NCBI GenBank assembly: GCA_045627605.1
Contig: JAZQOA010000146.1
Location: 1-39,120, forward strand
Length of the DNA stretch: 39,120 nt
From: RGIG5952 sp045627605
Lineage (GTDB): Bacteria; Verrucomicrobiota; Kiritimatiellia; RFP12; JAAYLN01
Direction: 5' to 3'
Shown here in pieces: positions 14,152 to 22,625 of this stretch. The position numbers were made by a program, and so were the translations under genes. The notes beneath the pieces are model-generated. The model was not told the origin of the DNA, did not search any database, and saw only the letters and a list, made by a program, of their open reading frames with translations. How positions within the stretch are numbered: position 1 is the stretch's first letter; each line of letters starts with the position of its first letter.

Positions 14152-14157
14152 TATAAT
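14152..14157 (+). promoter_or_regulatory. -10 box of the DUF362 fusion gene
   Basis: TATAAT preceded by TGTGG. No good -35 box is visible. The ATG lies 67 bases downstream. Confidence 0.5.
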
Positions 14158-14223
14158 CTTATTTGGGTCGTAATTTGCAAAATACTGAAGATGCATTTGA
14201 ACAATGGGGAATCGGAGTTTGCG

Positions 14224-16275
14224 ATGAAGTTCGGAAAGTTGATCGCGTCTGTTGTCATGGTTGGTTGGGCGGGGGGCGTCTCCACGCTTGCCCAGTCCAC
14301 TCCTTCGTCCGCCGCCGTGCGGTCCCCTTCCACCGTTTACTTCACACATGAAATCACGCCCGAGTCGCTGGTCGCCGTTTTCGACGCCCTTGGGTGCCGT
14401 CCGTCGGCCGCGGACAAGGTTGCGGTGAAAATTTCGACGGGCGAGGCGGGGGGCCACAACTACCTGAAGCCGGAGCTGATCTCGAACCTTGTCGCCGCGG
14501 TGCGCGGCACAATCGTCGAGTGCAACACCGCCTACCCCGGCAAGCGCAACACGTCCGAGGCGCACTGGCAGACGATCCGCGACCACGGTTTCACGGCCAT
14601 CGCCAAGGTCGACTTGATGGACGAGTTCGGCGAAGTCGAAATCCCCGTCCGCGACAAGACCCACATCAAGGCCGACCTCGTCGGCGCGAGCCTCACGAAC
14701 TACACCTTCATGGTCAACCTCGCCCATTTCAAGGGACATGCGATGGGCGGTTTCGGCGGCGTGCTGAAGAACCAGTCGATCGGCGTCGCCTCGGCGAACG
14801 GCAAGGCCCGCATCCACTCCGCGGGCAAGACGGACAGCACCAAGATGCTTTGGGCGTCGCGTCCCGGGCAGGACGACTTTCTCGAGTCGATGGCGGCGGC
14901 CGCCCAGGGCGTCCACGACTATTTCGGCGGCGGCAAAATCGTCTACATAAACGTCCTCAACAACCTTTCCGTCGACTGCGACTGCAGCGCCCATCCCGCC
15001 GCGCCGAAGATGAAGGACCTCGGCATCATGGCCTCGCTCGACCCCGTCGCCCTCGACCAAGCGGCCTTCGACATGGTCAGCGGCGTCCCTGTCGCGGAAA
15101 ACAACGACAACCGCGATCTTCTCGCGCGCATCGCGAAGCGGCACGGCACCCACATCATCGACCATGCGGAAGAAATCGGTCTTGGCTCGAAATACTATAC
15201 GCTTGTTCATCTTGGATTTCTCAAACACCCCGAACTGTATTCCTACTCAATCCCCCTGACGATGGAGGCCCTTGTCGGCATGATTCGCCGCGGCGACGCC
15301 GAATGCGTCATCGCGCGCCTCCCCTTTGACAAGGGGCAAAAAAACGGCGAATTCATCTTCGATTGCCGCGGACACGGGCGCGGCATTTCGCCCTTGCTCG
15401 ACCTCTACGACTCCGCCGTCCGCGAGAATAAAAACGCCTTCGACAAACTTTCGGTTGAGGAAAAACTGAAGGCCGTCGCCCCCGAAAAGCCATTTGCCAA
15501 TCGTGTCATCGTCGACAAGATCATTGGACGCGCCGCAGCTTTTATCGCCGTCAGCGGCGGCGCCAAGGCCGTTCACGGCGAAATCATGTGCGAGGGCGCG
15601 AGGGCGCTCCTTGAAACAAACGGCATTTCGGCGACTTGCTCGCTCCTCGTGCCGCAAATCCGCGATCGTTCCTACGGGCACCTCTGCCCGCTTGAGGATT
15701 CCGTTCGCGAAATCGCGGACAACGACGCGCCCCGGGCGATGGAAGCCATCCGCGCCCGCATTGCCGCGCTTCGATCCGGCGCGAAGATTGAAACGCCGGC
15801 GCTCCCGCCTCCATCGCGGACGCTTGTCGCCTACTATTCGCGCAGCGGGAACACTCGTTTCGCCGCCGAGGTCGCGGCACACGCGCTGAATGCCGACATC
15901 TTCGAAATCAAGCCCCTGGCACCCTATTCCGAAGACTACAAGTCGTGCCTGGCGGCGGCGAAGGCCGAAACCGAAGTCGGGGCGCGCCCCACGCTCGCCT
16001 ACGGCCCCGCCGGCATGGGCGACTACGCCAGGGTTTATGTTTTCAGTCCCGTTTGGTGCGGCGTGATGGCGCCGCCTGTCGCGACCTTTCTCTCGGTGGC
16101 CGACCTCGCGGACAAGGAGGTCTTCCCGTTCTTCACGCACGGCGGGGGCGGGGCGGAAAAAGCGCTTGCGGACTTCACCGCGCGCACAGGCATCCAACCC
16201 CGCAGGAGCGGGGCCTGGAAGGGGGCCGACGTGCGCGGCCTTGAACAGGCGATCCGGGATTGCGTCCTGCGGTAG
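14224..16275 (+). CDS. Exported DUF362 - DUF1893 - flavodoxin fusion protein
   Basis: A 683-residue protein. A signal peptide (about 1-23, MKFGKLIAS...STLAQ) is followed by three domains. Residues about 35-340 are DUF362 (VKISTGEAGGHNYLKPELI, HFKGHAMGGFGGVLKNQSIG, CDCSAHPAAP, LDPVALDQAAFDM). Residues about 350-510 are DUF1893 (RRGDAECVIARL, GHGRGISPLLDLYD, VDKIIGRAAAFIAVSGG, CPLEDSVREI). Residues about 525-683 are flavodoxin, with the phosphate-binding loop YYSRSGNT and FSPVWCGVMAPP. An FMN-bound redox role is likely; the substrate is unknown. The ATG at 14224 has GGAG 6 bases upstream; the frame extends to 14092 without support. An exported flavodoxin is unusual. It stands alone between cassette copy 3 and the carbohydrate operon. 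Confidence 0.88.
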   Translation: MKFGKLIASVVMVGWAGGVSTLAQSTPSSAAVRSPSTVYFTHEITPESLVAVFDALGCRPSAADKVAVKISTGEAGGHNYLKPELISNLVAAVRGTIVECNTAYPGKRNTSEAHWQTIRDHGFTAIAKVDLMDEFGEVEIPVRDKTHIKADLVGASLTNYTFMVNLAHFKGHAMGGFGGVLKNQSIGVASANGKARIHSAGKTDSTKMLWASRPGQDDFLESMAAAAQGVHDYFGGGKIVYINVLNNLSVDCDCSAHPAAPKMKDLGIMASLDPVALDQAAFDMVSGVPVAENNDNRDLLARIAKRHGTHIIDHAEEIGLGSKYYTLVHLGFLKHPELYSYSIPLTMEALVGMIRRGDAECVIARLPFDKGQKNGEFIFDCRGHGRGISPLLDLYDSAVRENKNAFDKLSVEEKLKAVAPEKPFANRVIVDKIIGRAAAFIAVSGGAKAVHGEIMCEGARALLETNGISATCSLLVPQIRDRSYGHLCPLEDSVREIADNDAPRAMEAIRARIAALRSGAKIETPALPPPSRTLVAYYSRSGNTRFAAEVAAHALNADIFEIKPLAPYSEDYKSCLAAAKAETEVGARPTLAYGPAGMGDYARVYVFSPVWCGVMAPPVATFLSVADLADKEVFPFFTHGGGGAEKALADFTARTGIQPRRSGAWKGADVRGLEQAIRDCVLR

Positions 16276-16298
16276 GCGGGCGTTGGCGTCCCGGAGGC

Positions 16299-17123
16299 TC
16301 AGCGGTTTTCCAGCGACAGGATGAAGTCGCGGGCTTTCCGAATGTCCGCGAGCTGTTGGTCGCCGCTGATTTCGCGCTCAATGATGAAGGGGCCGCCGTA
16401 GCCGAGCTCCATGAGCTTTTCATAGACCTTCGGGAAGTTGGCCTTGCCCTCGCCCAGCGCCACTTCGCGGCCCAAATGCATTCCGTCGGAGGGATACACG
16501 CCGTCCTTGCAGTGGGTGTTCCTCACGTACTTGCCGAAGACGTCCAGGGCGTCCACGGGGTTGGCCTTGCCGTAGAGGATCAGGTTCGCGGTATCGAGGT
16601 TCACGCCCACGTTGTCGTTGCCGATGGCCTCGATGCAGCGCAGCATGGCGACCGGCGTTTCCTGCCCGGTCTCGAAAAGGAAGGTCTGTCCCTTGCCTTT
16701 CATGTAGCCGGTCAGGTATCTCAAGGCGGTGACCGTGCCCATGAAATCGGGGTCGGCGGGGTTTTCCGGAATGAAGCCCACGTGGGTGACGACGGTGTCG
16801 GTGCCGATCTTTTCGGCGAAGTCCGCCCCCATAATGAGTTCCTCCGTGCGTTTGGCACGGTAGGCGGCGGGCACGATGCCCAGCGTGAAGGGCCCCTGGA
16901 TGAAGTTCCATTCCTTCGGCCCGCTCCAGCCGGCCCACAGGGCGGAGATTTCCACGCCCGTTTCCTGCGCGGCCTCCCTGACGAGCTGCGCGTTCTCGTC
17001 GGTGTAAAGGGCCGTGTCCCAGCATGTCAGCTGGGTGCAGTTCATGCCGTTGTCCCTGATTTGCCGCATTCGGGCCTTCAGGTCGGTTCCGCGTCCGAGT
17101 GAAACCAAGGTTCCGATTTTCAT
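16299..17123 (-). CDS. Sugar phosphate isomerase/epimerase (xylose isomerase-like TIM barrel)
   Basis: A 274-residue TIM-barrel protein of the AP-endonuclease-2 superfamily. The expected metal ligands are visible: FLFETGQE (Glu), VNLDTAN (Asp), NTHCKDG (His, Asp) and the C-terminal IIEREI (Glu). Substrates in this family are keto-sugars or inositols; none can be assigned here. The ATG at 17123 has AAGGAG 8 bases upstream. It is the last gene of a three-gene minus-strand unit, 38 bases after the sialidase-like gene. It is cytoplasmic, so it would act on sugars released and imported. Confidence 0.88.
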   Translation of the reverse strand: MKIGTLVSLGRGTDLKARMRQIRDNGMNCTQLTCWDTALYTDENAQLVREAAQETGVEISALWAGWSGPKEWNFIQGPFTLGIVPAAYRAKRTEELIMGADFAEKIGTDTVVTHVGFIPENPADPDFMGTVTALRYLTGYMKGKGQTFLFETGQETPVAMLRCIEAIGNDNVGVNLDTANLILYGKANPVDALDVFGKYVRNTHCKDGVYPSDGMHLGREVALGEGKANFPKVYEKLMELGYGGPFIIEREISGDQQLADIRKARDFILSLENR

Positions 17124-17161
17124 AGTTTTTCTCCTTGTTGTCAAAAGGGGGTCGCCGAAAC

Positions 17162-18331
17162 TCAGATGCCGATGTCCGGTCCGCGTTGCAGCAGCGCGTC
17201 GGTTTCCGCGATCGTGAAGCGTGTCGAGACGACGCTTGACTGGCGGTCGTCGTCGAAGTGGCGCGAATAGGTGGTGCAGACGATTGTGCCGTCGGGCAGG
17301 AGTTCGACGCCGGAGTATCCCGTGTCTAACCAGTTGCCGGGCCAGGCGCCTTCGATCCCGTGGTGGTGGAGCAGGTGGATTCTGTAGCCGCGCTCTTCGC
17401 CGCTTGCAAGGTCGTCCCAGGTGCCGACCCACGCCATGTACTGTCCGCGAAGCGGGTCGCCAACCGTCTGGTTGCGGAAGGCGACGAGATAACGTCCGTC
17501 AGGCAGGGCGATCGCCTCGTGACGGTCGCCTGTGAGCGCCGCGGACGTATCGACCGGGCGGGTCCAGGTTGCGCCTTCATCGCGCGAGAAGCACATCATG
17601 CTGCGTCCCTGGTGGCGGTTTTCCCGCATGAGCAGCGCAAGTGCCGCGCCATCGGGCGAGCGGAGGCAGCAGGGTTCGCAGAGGTTGCGTTCGCGGGCTT
17701 CTGCGACGACGCGCATCTTGCCCCAGGTCAGGCCGCCGTCGCGCGAGGTCGCCATCCAGACGCGCTGGTCGTCCGCGGGGCCGTCGGAGTTGACGCCTGG
17801 GTCGCGCATCTGGCCGAAGAGCGCGGCGGCACCGTCCGCGAGCTGCATGAAGCCGGTTGGCGGCATCATGGCCTGGAGTTGCGGTTGCGCGGGCCTCTCC
17901 CGCCAGGTTGCGCCAAGGTCTTCGCTGGCGAGGATGCCCATGCCGAGCCCGTTGATGCTCCGCCCGTTGCCGGGCCGGCCCGTCCTTTCGCGGGGATCGT
18001 CTTCGGCGACTTTGAGCGAAAAGACAAAATAGCGGGTCTTGCCGTCGGGGCCCTTGATTTTCTGCAGCGTCGGGCAGTTGCGGTGCGTCGCGCGGTAGAC
18101 GGACGGCAAGATGCCGTCGAGGCGCGTCCAGGTGAGCCCGCCGTTGTCGGAGCGCGCCATCTGCCCGCAGGGGCCGCCGTGGCCCGTCGTCCAGACGCAG
18201 AACATCGTCCTCCCATCGTCCGCGAGGAGGGTGGTGGGATGCCCTTCGTATCTGTCCGCCGCGCCTTCCGCGACGAGGATTTGGCGCGCCGCGTCTTGCG
18301 AAATGTCAACAACTGGAACAGAATCGTGCAT
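17162..18331 (-). CDS. Sialidase-fold (BNR/Asp-box) protein
   Basis: A 389-residue six-bladed propeller candidate. Four Asp boxes are visible (SDNGGLTW, SEDLGATW, SRDGGLTW, SRDEGATW). An N-terminal RYEGHPTTLL strand and a late GYSGVELLPDG strand occupy places where sialidase-like proteins carry their active-site residues. No signal peptide is seen, so it may be cytoplasmic or exported by another path. The family includes exo-alpha-sialidases and related glycosidases; the true substrate is open. The ribosome site (AAAGGAAAG) precedes the ATG at 18331. It lies between the beta-helix protein and the sugar isomerase, which supports a role in carbohydrate breakdown. Confidence 0.8.
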   Translation of the reverse strand: MHDSVPVVDISQDAARQILVAEGAADRYEGHPTTLLADDGRTMFCVWTTGHGGPCGQMARSDNGGLTWTRLDGILPSVYRATHRNCPTLQKIKGPDGKTRYFVFSLKVAEDDPRERTGRPGNGRSINGLGMGILASEDLGATWRERPAQPQLQAMMPPTGFMQLADGAAALFGQMRDPGVNSDGPADDQRVWMATSRDGGLTWGKMRVVAEARERNLCEPCCLRSPDGAALALLMRENRHQGRSMMCFSRDEGATWTRPVDTSAALTGDRHEAIALPDGRYLVAFRNQTVGDPLRGQYMAWVGTWDDLASGEERGYRIHLLHHHGIEGAWPGNWLDTGYSGVELLPDGTIVCTTYSRHFDDDRQSSVVSTRFTIAETDALLQRGPDIGI

Positions 18332-18374
18332 TGAGCTTTCCTTTTGTTTCCCGGGGGATGCCGCCGTTCCGCGC

Positions 18375-21347
18375 CTAATAGGGCCCCATCATTTCCGCGG
18401 GCGGGACGGCGCGGAGCAAAACGGATGCGCCGACTTCTGCTTCCGCGGAAGCGGCGTCGGCATTGGCGAGGAATTCGTTTTCGTCGCCGGGGTTGCTGAA
18501 GCGCTTGCCGACCTTGACGAAGAGGTTGTGCGCGACGGTGTTGACCTGCGGCATCGCCTCAAGTCCGCCTGCGAGGACCGGGTACTTGGTGGAGTAGGGC
18601 GGCGCCACAGGCGAAATGCCGAGTTTGCCGAGCTTGTCCTTCTGGACGCCTGCCACGTGCTCCCGCCATTTTTCAGGCGTCCAGGCCGTGAAGCTTGTGC
18701 CGATTGCGCAGTCTGCGACGATGTTGTTGGCGACGATGTTGGCGCGTCCGCCGTGGATTTGGACGGCGCCGAAGTGTCCGCGCGAGCAGTTTTCGAAGCG
18801 GTTGCAGTAGACGAAGTTCCCCGAGATGGCGTCGTCGAACCTGATGCCGCCCTGGCCGCAGGGGGCGTTCCTGCCGCCGCCGACATCCTTCCACAGGTTG
18901 AAGGCGAAGGTGTTGCCCTGGTAAGTGGGGTCGCCCCACATGTCGACCGCGCCCTGGTCGTCGGATTCCGTGACGACTTTTTCAACGCGGTTCCATGCCA
19001 CGAGGCAGTCGTTGCCTTCAAGCCGGATGGCGCTCGACGGGATGTCGTGGATCCAGTTGTGGAGGACTTGCGTCCCGCAGCCCGAAAGGTGCAGGCCCGG
19101 CGTGTAGGTGCGCTGCGCCCGGGAGGTGCGGCTGATATCGTTGTTTTCGATGACGATTCCAGACGGCACCAGTGTGCGGCGGTCTCCGCCCGCGACGATC
19201 ATTGCGCCGTGGCCGAAGACCGAGAGGCGGTTGCCGTAGATTGCCGTGTCCGTTGCGTCGGTTGCGACGAGACCGTCGCCGCCGAGGCAGGTGATTGTGT
19301 TGCCTGCGATGACGCTGTTCGCGATGCCGCAGGCGACGATGCCGTTTTGCATTCCGTTGCGGATTTCGAGGCCTTCAATCCGGATGTCGTGTACGCCGCT
19401 TGCTGCGATGAAGGGCTTGGCAAGCGCCGAAAGGACGTAGCTGGCGCCGGCGGGGGCGCCGTCGGGCGGGTAGAGGTAGAGTTTCGCGGTCGCGGCGTCG
19501 AAGAACCATTCGCCAGGTGCGTCGAGTGCCGCGAGGGCGTTGAGGAGGAACCAGGGCCGCGGATGACGGCCGTAGTCGAGGTCGATCGAGCCATAGGCGC
19601 TGACATCGCCCTTGAGCGATATGGTTCCCGCCTTGGCGTTCGCCACCGCGTAGAGCGTCTGGTCGGCCCAGAGCCACTTCCAGTAGCCGAGCGCCATGAG
19701 GTCGGGTTCCTTCTCCCAGGGCGAGAGGTCGCCGATTCCGGGTTTGAAAACCCGGTTGGCGGAGTCCACGATGTCGGTGAGCCCGAAGAACCCTTCGTTG
19801 GGGTGGCGCGCCAGCTGAAGCGGCTCTCCGGCGAGATAGAGGTCGCGGACGGTCTTGTCGCCGTTCACGCAGGTGCCGAAGGGCTTCTGCGGCTGGCGGG
19901 CGTCTTCGGGCAGTCTGCCGCCGAGATCCGCGACGACGACCTTCCCGTGCGCCGTCTCCGGGATGCGCCTAAGCGCGGCGGGATCGTCGACCGGGTGGAA
20001 GTCCGCGACCTCGATGCCGCCGTCAAGGACGGGCTTCTCGCCGGGGAAGGCGGCGTAGGAGATGGGCGAACCCGGTTCCCCGGAGTCTTCGGGGCCGAGG
20101 GTGAATGTCGTGGGGACGGAATAGCGACCGCCACGAAGGAGAATTTTCACGCCGCCCTTCGGGAGCGCGCCGCCGCGCCTGATGTCGCGGACGGCATCCC
20201 GTGCGCGGGCAAGCGTCGCGAAAGGATGCGCCTCGGAGCCGTCCGCCGCGTCGGAGCCGTCTGGCGCGACAAAGAGGAGGCGCCCCGCCTCGGGCGCGGG
20301 AGGCAGGCCGTGGCGTTCGGGGGCGGCATCAGCGGCGGCGGCCAGTTGCAGGAGCCGGGCCGCGTTGCCCGCGGGTGTTTCCGCGGCGTCCGCGACAAGC
20401 CACCGCGCCTTGTAGAACCTTGGGTTCTCGAAAGGCCCGATGGTGCGCGCGTTGCCCGCCGCGTCGCGGACGGTCAGGCGATCCGTCCACCAGCTTTCGT
20501 TGGGGATGGCGTAGAGGTCGCCGCGCGTGGCGGACGGCGAGAAACTCTTCACATAGGCGATGTTGCGCGCGATGGCGAAGGTTTCGGTGTCGGGGTCGAA
20601 GTGGAAGACGACGCGGCTGTTGGTGAGGAAGAACCCTCCGCGCCCGTCGGGTACGAGGTCGTGGCCGCCCGCGTTGAGGCAGACTTTCGAATAGTCGTAG
20701 GAGGCGAGGGGCGTGACGGACATTGTCGCGCCGTCGTAGGCGAGCTTGTGGAGCTTGAAGTATCCGAATGCCCAGAGGCAATTGCGCGTGGCGTCCCAGT
20801 GGACGCCGTGTCCGCCGGGGAGTTCCATCGCCTTCACCTGTTTTTGCTCCGCGGGGGCGAAGGGCGCCTTGGAGACGTCCGTGAGCGTCAGCTTGTTGCC
20901 GGTGGACGAGACCACGGCGACGCGGCCGTCGGGCAGGACGTCGATCGAATGGGGGTTTTCGCCGGCGAACCCATACCATTTCGCGCGCCGCGTTTCAACG
21001 TCAATGGCGGCGAATGCGCCTCCCGATGCAGTAACGAGGATTGTCCTTCCGCCGTCATGCGGCTTGCATTCCGAAACGCAGTCAAAGGTCGGGAGGTCGC
21101 CTGGCGCGATGCCGGGGTCTTCCGCCGGGTCCCATGCCCAGAGCACCTCTGGTTTGGCCCCGGGGGTTCCGTCGACGATGATGATCCGCGGGCCGGATTG
21201 CTCCGTCGCCACAATGCGCATGTCCGGCTTTTCCACCGCGAATGCCGCGCCTTCAAGTGCCGCGATTTGCGCGGCCGCGCCGATTCGTGAAAACGCCGCC
21301 TGCAGCGCGTTTTTCCCGGTTGTTTTCCCGTTGCCCTCGTCCTTCAT
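18375..21347 (-). CDS. DUF6528-like beta-propeller fused to right-handed parallel beta-helix (GH141-like candidate)
   Basis: A 990-residue protein. Residues about 45-340 are a propeller of the DUF6528 type (RIVATEQSGPRIIIVDG, VLWAWDPAED, GGHGVHWD, GGHDLVPD). Residues about 385-990 open with LLFVAPDGSDAADGSEAHPFATLARARDAVRD, split here by function: the usual N terminus of DUF1565/GH141-like beta-helix proteins. Helical turns follow (IRIEGLEIRNG, NSVIAGNTI, NDCLVAWNRVE, NIVANNIV). Such proteins act on complex plant or host glycans, but the activity here is unproven. No signal peptide is obvious. ATG at 21347 has AAGGAG 7 bases upstream; the frame extends to 21521 through the opposite gene. First gene of the minus-strand carbohydrate unit. 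Confidence 0.82.
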   Translation of the reverse strand: MKDEGNGKTTGKNALQAAFSRIGAAAQIAALEGAAFAVEKPDMRIVATEQSGPRIIIVDGTPGAKPEVLWAWDPAEDPGIAPGDLPTFDCVSECKPHDGGRTILVTASGGAFAAIDVETRRAKWYGFAGENPHSIDVLPDGRVAVVSSTGNKLTLTDVSKAPFAPAEQKQVKAMELPGGHGVHWDATRNCLWAFGYFKLHKLAYDGATMSVTPLASYDYSKVCLNAGGHDLVPDGRGGFFLTNSRVVFHFDPDTETFAIARNIAYVKSFSPSATRGDLYAIPNESWWTDRLTVRDAAGNARTIGPFENPRFYKARWLVADAAETPAGNAARLLQLAAAADAAPERHGLPPAPEAGRLLFVAPDGSDAADGSEAHPFATLARARDAVRDIRRGGALPKGGVKILLRGGRYSVPTTFTLGPEDSGEPGSPISYAAFPGEKPVLDGGIEVADFHPVDDPAALRRIPETAHGKVVVADLGGRLPEDARQPQKPFGTCVNGDKTVRDLYLAGEPLQLARHPNEGFFGLTDIVDSANRVFKPGIGDLSPWEKEPDLMALGYWKWLWADQTLYAVANAKAGTISLKGDVSAYGSIDLDYGRHPRPWFLLNALAALDAPGEWFFDAATAKLYLYPPDGAPAGASYVLSALAKPFIAASGVHDIRIEGLEIRNGMQNGIVACGIANSVIAGNTITCLGGDGLVATDATDTAIYGNRLSVFGHGAMIVAGGDRRTLVPSGIVIENNDISRTSRAQRTYTPGLHLSGCGTQVLHNWIHDIPSSAIRLEGNDCLVAWNRVEKVVTESDDQGAVDMWGDPTYQGNTFAFNLWKDVGGGRNAPCGQGGIRFDDAISGNFVYCNRFENCSRGHFGAVQIHGGRANIVANNIVADCAIGTSFTAWTPEKWREHVAGVQKDKLGKLGISPVAPPYSTKYPVLAGGLEAMPQVNTVAHNLFVKVGKRFSNPGDENEFLANADAASAEAEVGASVLLRAVPPAEMMGPY

Positions 21348-21384
21348 GGTGTCTCCTTCGCCTGCCGTTCTCGGCTGTGAAACA

Positions 21385-21390
21385 ATTCTA
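21385..21390 (-). promoter_or_regulatory. -10 box of the carbohydrate operon
   Basis: TAGAAT on the minus strand, preceded by TGTGG. It lies 38 bases before the ATG at 21347. No -35 is visible. Confidence 0.5.
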
Positions 21391-21428
21391 CCACAATGCC
21401 GCGAGAAACGCGCCCGGAGCAATGATGG

Positions 21429-21434
21429 TATAAT
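21429..21434 (+). promoter_or_regulatory. -10 box of the glycosyltransferase-MFS unit
   Basis: TATAAT preceded by GATGG. The ATG begins 10 bases after it, so the transcript would have a leader of only about 2-4 bases. Confidence 0.6.
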
Positions 21435-21443
21435 GGATGGCCT

Positions 21444-22619
21444 ATGAAATCGATCCTGTGGATATTGAACGGGTGCGGACTTGAAGGTCGCGGAATCACC
21501 GGCGGGCCGGTGCGCTTCCACGAGGTTTCAAGGCGTTTCTCTGCCCTCGGCCACAGGCAGCATCTTTTAACCACGCCGGGTGGCCGGGCGATGCAGGCTG
21601 CGCTTGGCTGCAGGCTCCCGATGACAGTCGTCCCCGCCTCGCTGTTGCTGCGGGAAGAGCCTTGCAGACCTTTCCGCTTCTGGAGTTATCTCGTCACGTC
21701 GCTTCTGTGGCGGACGGGTTTCAAGGCGCTGCCCAAGTGTGAAACGCTCATTACGGCGAGCGACTATTTCTGCGACATCGTCCCCGCGCTCGCCCTCAAG
21801 AGGCGCATGGGAGCCAAGTGGATCGCCTGGATTCACCACTGCGAGACCGACCCCGGAAAGCGTCCCGGCAACCGCCTTGTCAACGAGTTGACCTACCGCA
21901 TGCAGCGCTGGAGTTTCAAGCGAATCGCGCGTTACGCCGACGCCGCCTGGATCAATGATACGCTCGCAGGTGACGAAATCGAGGCGCGGCTCCTGCGCTT
22001 TGGGATGCGAAAAGACCGGATCCGCCGGATGTGGAACGGCATCGACTGCGAGGCGATTGCCGCGACACCTGAACCGGGCGGAAAATCGTTTGACGCCGTG
22101 ATGATCGGCGTGAGGCCGAACAAGGGGCTTTTCGACATCGCCCCGATTTGGCGGCGTGTCCAGGAGTTGCGGCCGGGCACGACACTGGCCTTGATGGGTG
22201 GCATGAGCGGCGAGGCGGACGAAGTGCGGCGGATTGCCGAGGCGAAGCTACCCGTTTCCGTTTTCAAGCCCGAAGGCGGGTTTCTCCCCGCGGCCGAATA
22301 CTACGCCCGGATGAAGGGGGCGCGGATTCTTTTCGCCCCAAGCCACGAGGAAGGGTGGGGAATTGCCGTTTGCGAAGCGATGGCCGCGGGCCTGCCCGTG
22401 GTCGCGTACGACTTGCCCGCCTACCGCAAGATTTTCACCGGGGCCTATTGCGCCGTGCCTTGCTTTGACCACGAGGGTTTCGCCCAGTCGGTTGTCCGGA
22501 TGCTCGATGACAAAAACTTGGCGGATGGCTTCCGTTCGCGCGGGCGCGAGATTTCGGCGAAATATGGTTGGAATGCGATTGCCGTTGCCGATTCCGCCGC
22601 ACTGGAGGCGCTTGAATAA
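21444..22619 (+). CDS. GT4-family glycosyltransferase
   Basis: A 391-residue GT-B glycosyltransferase. The N-terminal half has the acceptor-side ITGGPVRFHEVSRRF motif and IHHCETDPGKR. The C-terminal half has DAVMIGVRPNKGLFDI, ALMGGMSGE, and APSHEEGWGIAVCEAMAAGLPVVAYDLPAY (about 305-334), the E-x7-E donor-binding motif of GT4. Donor and acceptor cannot be read from sequence. Start codon and promoter are nearly adjacent and no ribosome site exists, consistent with leaderless translation. An MFS gene follows after 6 bases. Confidence 0.9.
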   Translation: MKSILWILNGCGLEGRGITGGPVRFHEVSRRFSALGHRQHLLTTPGGRAMQAALGCRLPMTVVPASLLLREEPCRPFRFWSYLVTSLLWRTGFKALPKCETLITASDYFCDIVPALALKRRMGAKWIAWIHHCETDPGKRPGNRLVNELTYRMQRWSFKRIARYADAAWINDTLAGDEIEARLLRFGMRKDRIRRMWNGIDCEAIAATPEPGGKSFDAVMIGVRPNKGLFDIAPIWRRVQELRPGTTLALMGGMSGEADEVRRIAEAKLPVSVFKPEGGFLPAAEYYARMKGARILFAPSHEEGWGIAVCEAMAAGLPVVAYDLPAYRKIFTGAYCAVPCFDHEGFAQSVVRMLDDKNLADGFRSRGREISAKYGWNAIAVADSAALEALE

Positions 22620-22625
22620 CCGGCT

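Noticed and set aside
18111..21290. A 1059-codon open frame on the plus strand opposite the beta-helix gene
   Set aside because: It is antisense to a recognisable protein. Its translation is rich in Arg/Val/Gly/Asp with no domain, as expected from the complement of GC-rich coding DNA.
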